Assembly: GCA_040758525.1 (NCBI GenBank) | Contig: JBFLVQ010000332.1 | Span: 1 to 10,090, forward strand | DNA: 10,090 bases | Reading direction: 5' to 3' | Source of the DNA: JBFLVQ01 sp040758525 | GTDB taxonomy: Bacteria > Acidobacteriota > Blastocatellia > Chloracidobacteriales > JADJPF01 | Shown here: one piece after another, positions 5,796 through 10,090 of the stretch | Layout: every line of letters starts with the position of its first letter | Numbering within the stretch: the stretch's first letter is position 1 | Program-made: the position numbers and the translations under genes | The notes under the pieces: generated by a model | What the model saw: only the letters and a program-made list of their open reading frames with translations | What the model was told of the DNA's origin: nothing | Databases searched by the model: none

Positions 5796-5838
5796 AAAGT
5801 GTTCTTTAATTTTGTATTCGTATCATAGCTCAACGCGC

Positions 5839-5904
5839 GCCTAACGACTCGGCGTCAGCGGCACGCGAGCGAAGCAGCGAGTCCGCTGCACGCGCATGTT
5901 AGGC
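5839..5904 (-). other. attC site 6 (classic form)
   Basis: On the minus strand it runs from GCCTAAC (complement of 5898-5904) to GTTAGGC (complement of 5839-5845), 66 bp. The cores are perfectly complementary. The inner arms GCGCGTGCAGCGGAC and GTGCCGCTGACGCC pair with a bulge, and a small hairpin of AGCGAGTCCGCT type forms the tip. It is the clearest attC of the array. It separates the DHFR-like cassette from the TA cassette. Confidence 0.92.
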
Positions 5905-5937
5905 GGCCACCAGCTTCGTCGCCACCAAGCCTTTCTT

Positions 5938-6345
5938 TTACCTTCTCGGCTCATATCGCATCGCCACCGCCCCCGAGCCGAACTCCAGCCGGCTTACAAG
6001 CTTCAAGTCGATCCGCTTCGATAGCCCCGCGAACAGCGTCGGCCCATGGCCCGCTAGCGTAGGCTGGACTACGAACTCGTACTCATCGATCAATCCCAGC
6101 TCCGCCAACGCCATCGGGAGCTTCACGCCTGCCACGAACAGTCCCTTACCCAACTCCCGCTTGAGCTGCTGAACGGCCTTCCTCAGATCCCCGCGCACGA
6201 GCTCCGCGTTCCAATCGACTCGGTCCAAGGTGCTCGACACGACGTACTTCTTTGCCGCGTCGATCGTCCGGGCGAAGGATTCCATCCCATCAGGCCTCGC
6301 TCCCATCCGCACCGGGAGCCGCCACCCTGCCTCCATCATTTCGTA
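5938..6345 (-). pseudogene. 5'-truncated dihydrofolate-reductase-family (RibD C-terminal domain) gene
   Basis: Homology begins at Y-E-M-M (TAC at 6345), the segment that lies roughly 50-60 residues into normal 170-190 residue members. A stop codon (TAG) comes just upstream in frame, so the N-terminal NADPH-binding half is gone. The surviving part is well conserved: FARTIDAAKKYVVSSTLDRVDWNAELV, then LKRELGKGLFVAGVKLPMALAELGLIDEYEF, then VVQPTLAGHGPTLF, and a terminal strand AVAMRYEPRR. Intact relatives are NADPH-dependent reductases of the RibD_C/DHFR-like group. Without the N-terminus the product is probably inactive, although two in-frame ATGs at 6334-6339 could start translation. It is much GC-richer than its neighbours. 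Its 3' end and attC are intact, so the damage came from the upstream side. Confidence 0.8.
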
Positions 6346-6392
6346 ATTGTGCTAAATGGAGAATTAATTTACACAAAATACCTGACACAACC
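6346..6392. mobile_element. Remnant of an IS end, IS256-like
   Basis: The stretch AATTTACACAAAATACCTGACACAACC (written in two parts: AATTTACACAAAAT at 6366-6379 and ACCTGACACAACC at 6380-6392) resembles the outer inverted repeat of IS256-family elements as I remember them, with TTTACACAAAA followed by TGACA. About 45 bases remain between the broken reverse transcriptase (right) and the broken DHFR-like gene (left). No transposase is left. Confidence 0.4.
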
Positions 6393-7004
6393 TATATGCG
6401 TGATCTTAGTTTTCTCTTTCGAGAGTTCCAGGCCACGCTCAGGTAAGAATTCCACTACAATTGGTTTGACTTCTTGTTCAAGCAGTTCTTTTGAACTCCC
6501 TGTAATCAGGAAGTCGGCAGCATAAACAATCACATTTACCTTAGCGCTATTACTTTTCCGGCTTCCTTTGGGATATTTCTCCCTAAGTTTGCTTTCCAAG
6601 CCATTTAATGCCATTCGGGCTAAGACTGGTGAGATTATTGAGCCTTGAGGTGTTCCTTCTTCCGTTTTATAGAGGGTAGATTGTTCTATGAATCCAGCTT
6701 TAAGCCATTTCTGGAGAATAGTTTTATCCATTGGAATATTGTCTATCATCCATTTAAAGGAGATTTTATCAAAACAGGATTTTATATCTCCTTCTAAGAT
6801 ATATTCTGCTGCCCATTTTCGCTTGCTCAGTACCTTAGAGCATTGCTCTATTGCGTCAGCAGTTGATCTTTCCACTCTGAACCCATAACTATTTGGATCA
6901 GCTTCCGTTTCTGCAATTGGGTCTGAATAGACCTTTTTCCAGTTTATGGAGTGCCAATCTATTATTTTGTGGGAGAACGCACCAGCTTGTTGAAAAGCCG
7001 TCAT
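6369..7004 (-). pseudogene. Group II intron reverse transcriptase, internally deleted, truncated and catalytically altered
   Basis: The product would have 211 residues from the ATG at 7004, chosen because AAGGAG lies 9 bases upstream. Intact intron-encoded proteins of this type have over 500. Residues 1-25 (MTAFQQAGAFSHKIIDWHSI, NWKKV) are the typical N-terminus. The sequence then jumps to SDPIAETEADPNSYGFR, an in-frame loss of roughly 100 residues that carry the first RT blocks. RT motifs that remain are EGDIKSCFD (71-79), GTPQGSIISP (117-126) and the catalytic box, which reads YAAD at 161-164 instead of YADD. The first Asp is Ala (GCC, one base from GAC). The frame ends after TKITHI by running into the IS256-like end, so maturase (X), DNA-binding and endonuclease regions are missing. 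It cannot be active. Confidence 0.9.
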
Positions 7005-7589
7005 CTGCTTTTTCTCCTTCAATGGTTTGTCAGGTTATCTCGTATTGAAGCACCAGAATTGGAAGTCTGCCCACTTTCGTGTAAGGTGATCTTTCAACCT
7101 TTATTTGCTCCATTACAGAGCAACCTTCGCTTTTTCCACCATCCTCTACCTGCACCTCTATCGGTTTTCCTTGCGGAGCACTTTCCTCTGTTATGAGGAG
7201 AGATACAGGCTTACCGTGTTCTATTTATGTAACCTGATAGTTTAGACCCACTCTCTTCGCCGACAGTTTTATTACCCGTGATAGGGAAGGCTTCAACCCC
7301 TATTCTTACTGTAGTCCCATTTTGGGTCGAGCCTATCAGCATCTTTGGCTCGTTCAAGTTAACGACGTTTATCAAGTGTTTGCATATGCTGGTCATGCTA
7401 TCAATCCTAGCCTCTTTCCGCCTGATGCTGGCAGTTATATTGTCTCCTCTCGGTTTCAATACCAGTCTTTTGACTGTGAGTTTCGTTGTCAGGGAGCTTT
7501 CTATTCCCTTAGGATACTGTTAACGGGGTAACAGGTTCTTTCATAGCATTTGCTATGTGAACAATTACATAAATAACTTCACGTCACAC
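6393..7589 (-). mobile_element. 3'-truncated group II intron (CL/chloroplast-like type)
   Basis: On the minus strand the intron starts at 7589 with GTGTGACGTGAAG, fitting the GUGYG rule for group II 5' ends. Positions 7589-7005 are the ribozyme part (domains I to IV), with no real protein gene. Domain IV carries the reverse transcriptase. The intron stops at about 6393, so domains V and VI and the 3' splice site are absent. It was inserted antisense to the Ig-like gene, whose coding frame resumes at 7590. With no domain V it cannot splice. Confidence 0.8.
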
Positions 7590-7651
7590 AAATCCAAACC
7601 TATCTACTCGACACATCTGTCTAGTACCGTGTCCAGTAGCTTTTATTGTTA

Positions 7652-7699
7652 AGCGCCATGTAACAAAATTGATATAGAATCTTGTAACCTAATTTTTGT
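7652..7699 (+). repeat. Left terminal inverted repeat of the IS630 element
   Basis: It starts AGCGCCATGTAACA and contains a second TTGTAACC block at 7682-7689. It is paired in inverted orientation with 8788-8835 at equal spacing. The transposase stop codon (7689-7691) lies inside it. Confidence 0.9.
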
Positions 7700-8328
7700 G
7701 AAAACCCAGTAAATATGATCTATGAATCCTGCGATCGCTTCGATAATTACGGTGTCTTAAATGAGAACTGATACACCGTTGAGTAGTTTTCATATCTGGA
7801 TCATTGCTGTTATCCAAAATCATTAATTTAACATCACTAAAAATAGTCTCAACTGGATTATCGTTTGGGCTTCCTTTTGGTAAACTTATCCAACGCAATT
7901 TCAACTCTCGCATTGTCCTGCGAGTAAGCCGACTCTTTCGCGGATGTGATCTATCCTGGTCTAATGCTATCCATACTTTTTTCTTAGCATACCAACGACG
8001 TACTTGACGCATGAAACGACATACGCTTTTAGAATTTTTGTTAGCAAAGAATGCCCAATGTACTATTGCACTACTTACTTCATAAATCAGAAATAGATAA
8101 AACAATCCCCGTGTCTTTTGTTTACTCTCCAGCGCCAATTCCTTTTCTACTGTGTAGCGACATCCTGCGTATGCTTTTACTGCTATTGGCTGTACATCAA
8201 AAAATATCAATATCCCATTGCTTAGCAAATGCCGATGCATAAACCTTATTCTGTATAGGATCGCCTTCCTCTGAGGATCTGAGCTAATGAGTTTTCGTTT
8301 AACTCGCCGAAGTTGCAATCCCTTTTTT
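7689..8328 (-). CDS. IS630 transposase, DDE catalytic part (second frame)
   Basis: This frame continues the transposase after the A6 run at 8323-8328 and has no convincing start of its own. It carries the three acidic landmarks of the IS630/Tc1-like DDE domain: the first Asp in ILIFFDVQPIAVKAYAG, the second in VWIALDQDRSHPRKSRL, and the Glu in LPKGSPNDNPVETIFSDVK. The region between, KTRGLFYLFLIYEV, is also typical. It should cut and paste the element at TA sites if joined to the N-terminal part by slippage. The Gly-Ser-Pro-x-x-NPVE box and the end of the protein are intact, so this half shows no decay beyond the frame break. Confidence 0.9.
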
Positions 8329-8748
8329 GAGCAATCGACCAAGATGCATTCGGCTTATCTTTTTAACCATACGTTGCTTAATCAAATAATCACGCAGTTT
8401 GCTTAACGACCAACGACCATATGCCAACCCTATCTCAATTGGTGTTTTCTTAGCCAATTGCAATATCTCAGTTATCTGCTGATCTGTAATATCTGCTGGT
8501 TTACCTACTTTTAATCTTTGCTTAACTGCATTTACCCCATCTTTGCCAAAAGATTGCAAATCGCTATAGATAGTATTAACGTGAACTTCTAGCAACCTCG
8601 CAATTTCGCTAGCATTAAGTCCTCCTGCATATAGCAGAATTGCTTCTGCTCGTCGCCGTTGCCAGCCAGCAAGTTCTTCTTCAAGCAACAAGTGTAACTG
8701 ACGAACTTGACTTTTCCGTGGTTTACAAATTTTCAAAGATCGGCCCAT
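8299..8748 (-). CDS. IS630 transposase, N-terminal DNA-binding part (first frame)
   Basis: The frame has 149 residues from ATG 8748, with GAGGA 7 bases upstream. A helix-turn-helix of the Tc1/IS630 kind covers RRRAEAILLYAGGLNASEIARLLEVHVNTIYSDL, followed by GKPADITDQQITEILQLAKK and YGRWSLSKLRDYLI, the second DNA-binding half. It ends in MHLGRLLKK; the normal continuation of that segment is found in the second frame. Reading on in the first frame adds only GIATSAS and a stop. The element is recent-looking and both halves are otherwise complete. Confidence 0.9.
   Translation of the reverse strand: MGRSLKICKPRKSQVRQLHLLLEEELAGWQRRRAEAILLYAGGLNASEIARLLEVHVNTIYSDLQSFGKDGVNAVKQRLKVGKPADITDQQITEILQLAKKTPIEIGLAYGRWSLSKLRDYLIKQRMVKKISRMHLGRLLKKGIATSAS
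8323..8328 (-). other. A6 slippage site joining the two transposase frames
   Basis: The minus strand reads CTC AAA AAA GGG ATT in the first frame and TCA AAA AAG GGA TTG in the second, so the second frame is +1. Dropping one A (or adding two) within the run yields LLKKGLQLRRVKRKL, which is the expected transposase sequence. RNA polymerase slippage on A-runs is known for insertion sequences; a simple indel mutation is the alternative. Confidence 0.6.
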
Positions 8749-8787
8749 AGTCGAATCCTCTTACTGATAATGGATTCAACTATTTTA

Positions 8788-8835
8788 ACAAAATTTATGT
8801 TACAATTGCATACATCTTTTATGTTACATGGCGCT
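8788..8835 (-). repeat. Right terminal inverted repeat of the IS630 element
   Basis: Read on the minus strand it starts AGCGCCATGTAACA, with a second TTGTAACA block, matching the left end at the same spacing. The transposase promoter should lie between it and 8748; I cannot name its boxes. Confidence 0.9.
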
Positions 8836-9712
8836 TAACCCACTTGGAGATGAGCAATTCAATCAAGGTGATAATCTCATGATCACTTGGTCGTCATCTG
8901 ACAATGTACGGGTAACTTCTCAAGACCTCACACTTTCAACTGATGGTGGCAATACATTTCCTAACACCATCGCTTTCGGTCTAGACGGAGCAACACAGAG
9001 CTTTGCTTTCACGATACCAACTAGCCTGGAAACTACTCGCGCTCGATTACGCTTGATAGTACGTGATGCAGCTAATAATATGGCACAAACTATTACCCCC
9101 TGCTGATTTCCAGATTCAACCTGTGGTTGTGCCTGATACTCAAGCTCTTACTATTACCATTAGCAATCCCTCTGCTGGACAAGTATTACCTGCTGGCCAG
9201 GCCATCACCGTGAATTGGCAGAGCACTGATAATGTAGGTGTTGCCTCACAATCTCTGCTGCTATCCCTTGATGATGGTGCTACTTTCCAAAATGTTGCTG
9301 ACTTTGGTGGGGATGTTGGTACATTCACAATCAATAATCTCGACAAAGCTACTGCTAATGCCAGAGTCAAGACTACCGCTACTGATATGGCAGGTAACAA
9401 AGGGGAGCAGGTAGCTAGCTTTATGTTAATGCCAATGATTATCCAGCCAACATACAACAAGCCTACTCTTTCTATCACAGGAGTAGGGTTTACTTCCAGC
9501 ACACCACAAGCTACTACTAAAGTTTTAATCAATGGCAAGGAGTTACCAGCATCAAGATTTACCATCAACAGCAATACATCCATTACTGCACGTGGCAATA
9601 AGAAGAAGTTAAGATTGAAGAAAGGCCAGAACAATGTACAAGTGATAGCCGATAATGTTGTTTCCAATTCGGCGAGTTTTAGTCACTAAAAACAAGTGTC
9701 TAATGAAACATA

Positions 9713-10090
9713 TTATCCAATGTTAATCTGGTTAATATAGGTTAAAGGAATTGTCCCCGGTTCTTGTTGTCCTACTGTATGAAATAAAACATGATCTTGA
9801 GGAGTTAGTCGCACTGGCTTTTCACCTGGTAATTTAATAGTACCAAGTACCCCAACATTTAATATTGCTTTTGCCAGCCCTATAACTTTATTCCTAATCC
9901 ATGAGATTTGAACTTGAGAAGAAGACTCCATTTCATGTCTTTGATACAAATTATTTCCAACTTGGATATGGATCAAATCACCATTTAAAATTTGTGTTCC
10001 ATTGAGAACTAATTGATCCAAAGTGCTTAAATTACTCACTGCTTCAACAATACGATTAAATTTTTCTTTCGTCATTCTTTCGAATAGTCC
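9713..10090 (-). CDS. Unrecognised protein, possibly incomplete at the 5' end
   Basis: The frame is open to the right edge of the window. The first visible ATG is at 10075 (MTKEKFNRIVEAVSNLSTLDQLVLNG), giving 120 residues, but five more sense codons lie upstream and no good ribosome binding site is visible, so the true start may be outside. The N-terminal 25 residues are helical. The rest is beta-prone, with TIKLPGEKPVRLTPQDHVLFHTVG and PGTIPLTYINQINIG at the end. No family is recognised, there is no signal peptide, and no membrane segment is seen. It converges on the Ig-like gene with a 23-base gap, and no clear terminator lies between them. Confidence 0.6.
   Translation of the reverse strand, partial: GLFERMTKEKFNRIVEAVSNLSTLDQLVLNGTQILNGDLIHIQVGNNLYQRHEMESSSQVQISWIRNKVIGLAKAILNVGVLGTIKLPGEKPVRLTPQDHVLFHTVGQQEPGTIPLTYINQINIG

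Larger units (their letters stand above)
2729..5905 (-). mobile_element. Integron gene-cassette array without integrase (CALIN-like)
   Basis: Six minus-strand gene units are each separated by sequences that begin with a YCTAAC-type R'' core just after a stop codon and end with a GTTRRRY-type R' core just before the next start. The cassettes differ strongly in base composition, as expected for independently captured genes. No tyrosine-recombinase integrase or attI is in the window. Given the gene direction, the missing platform should lie at higher coordinates than the DHFR-like cassette, now occupied by mobile-element debris. Confidence 0.8.
7652..8835 (-). mobile_element. Complete IS630-family insertion sequence
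   Basis: It is 1184 bp, within the IS630 range. The ends AGCGCCATGTAACA are identical and inverted (7652-7665 and 8822-8835), each flanked by TA (7650-7651 and 8836-8837), the family's target duplication. Imperfect inverted identity continues to about 48 bp (7652-7699 and 8788-8835), with a second shared TTGTAAC block, probably two transposase-binding sites per end. It carries two overlapping minus-strand frames for one transposase and interrupts the Ig-like gene. Confidence 0.95.
7590..9689 (+). pseudogene. Modular surface/secreted protein with Ig-like repeats and an IPT/TIG-like end, broken three times
   Basis: Removing the IS630 element (7652-8835) and one TA restores one frame: a left piece (7590-7651, ending PVAFIV) continues as NPLGDEQFNQGDNLMITW at 8837. 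Module 1 (to about 9095) and module 2 (about 9140-9420) share the pattern V/I-N/SNP-x-G-x-x-L/F-x-x-G-x-x-I/M-T-V/I-x-W followed by S-S/T-DNV-x-V and S-DGG-TF. This is the repeat seen in secreted proteins with ITWxSSDNVGV motifs. The C-terminal part (about 9445-9689) has the IPT/TIG look: LSITGVGF, KVLINGKELPASRFTINSNTSITARG, LKKGQNNVQVIADNVVSNS. A run of five C at 9096-9100 shifts the frame; with four, TPADFQIQP follows module 1 directly. The apparent ATG at 8828 lies in the IS inverted repeat and is not a native start. The 5' part, with any signal peptide, is lost at the intron junction. Confidence 0.8.

Noticed and set aside
7211..7459. 82-codon minus-strand frame
   Set aside because: It lies in the ribozyme part of the group II intron, upstream of the reverse transcriptase, and has no protein character.
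6393..7589. Group IIC-attC intron inserted in an integron site
   Set aside because: Such introns are known to target attC stems, but this protein is of the CL-like type, and its 5' end abuts the Ig-like gene, not an attC.
9140..9667. 175-codon minus-strand frame
   Set aside because: It is the antisense of the well-supported Ig-like/IPT modules; its hydrophobic look comes from the complement of Thr/Asn/Ser-rich coding sequence.
1..10090. CRISPR array, tRNA or rRNA genes
   Set aside because: I saw no regularly spaced short direct repeats, no cloverleaf with CCA-type end, and no conserved rRNA segments. The repeated elements found are attC sites, IS ends, the duplicated leader and the hairpin arm.

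Overview
This is a mosaic accessory region. Its best-supported component is a block of integron gene cassettes without an integron integrase (a CALIN-type array), flanked by insertion-sequence and group II intron debris and by broken host genes. The host cannot be identified with confidence. The overall base composition is AT-leaning, with GC-richer cassettes embedded in it. The STAND-NTPase N-terminus, the modular Ig-like/IPT surface protein, the IS630 subtype and the CL-type group II intron together remind me of Acidobacteria (Blastocatellia), Cyanobacteria or Chloroflexota. That is a guess from family flavour, not a measurement.

Layout. (1) 1-154: the 3' end of an unrecognised + strand gene. 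(2) 272-490 and 2019-2273: two copies of one leader/promoter region, each running into the same start codons (ATG GAT GAG ...). The first copy hits a stop at codon 4. The second opens a 124-codon N-terminal stub of a STAND/NB-ARC-type NTPase that ends before its P-loop. (3) 501-562: a long imperfect hairpin whose left arm recurs at 1583-1611. The repeats bracket a GC-richer minus-strand gene for a secreted or anchored Thr-rich protein (579-1397). (4) 2729-5905: the cassette array. All genes are on the minus strand and are separated by attC-like sites. Reading in transcription order from high to low coordinates: a 5'-truncated DHFR/RibD-C-domain gene, an antitoxin/ParE-toxin pair, a DUF2200 gene followed by an rraB-like remnant, an SgcJ/EcaC-like NTF2-fold gene, a tandem attC stretch with no gene, an unrecognised ~102-residue protein, and a RimJ/RimL-type GNAT acetyltransferase. 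(5) 6346-7589: a short IS256-like end, then a 3'-truncated group II intron. Its reverse transcriptase has lost an internal segment and one catalytic aspartate. (6) 7652-8835: a complete IS630-family element with TA target duplication, long inverted repeats and a transposase split at an A6 run. (7) 7590-9689: a + strand Ig-like/IPT-domain gene broken by the intron, by the IS630 element and by a one-base frameshift in a C5 run. (8) 9713 to the window end: an unrecognised minus-strand gene.

How it fits together. In an integron, cassette genes point away from the integrase and attI. The missing platform should therefore have lain beyond the DHFR cassette, at higher coordinates, which is exactly where the IS256-like end, intron remnant and IS630 now sit. 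I infer that the array was cut off from its integrase by mobile-element traffic. The toxin-antitoxin cassette would then help to stabilise the remaining array.
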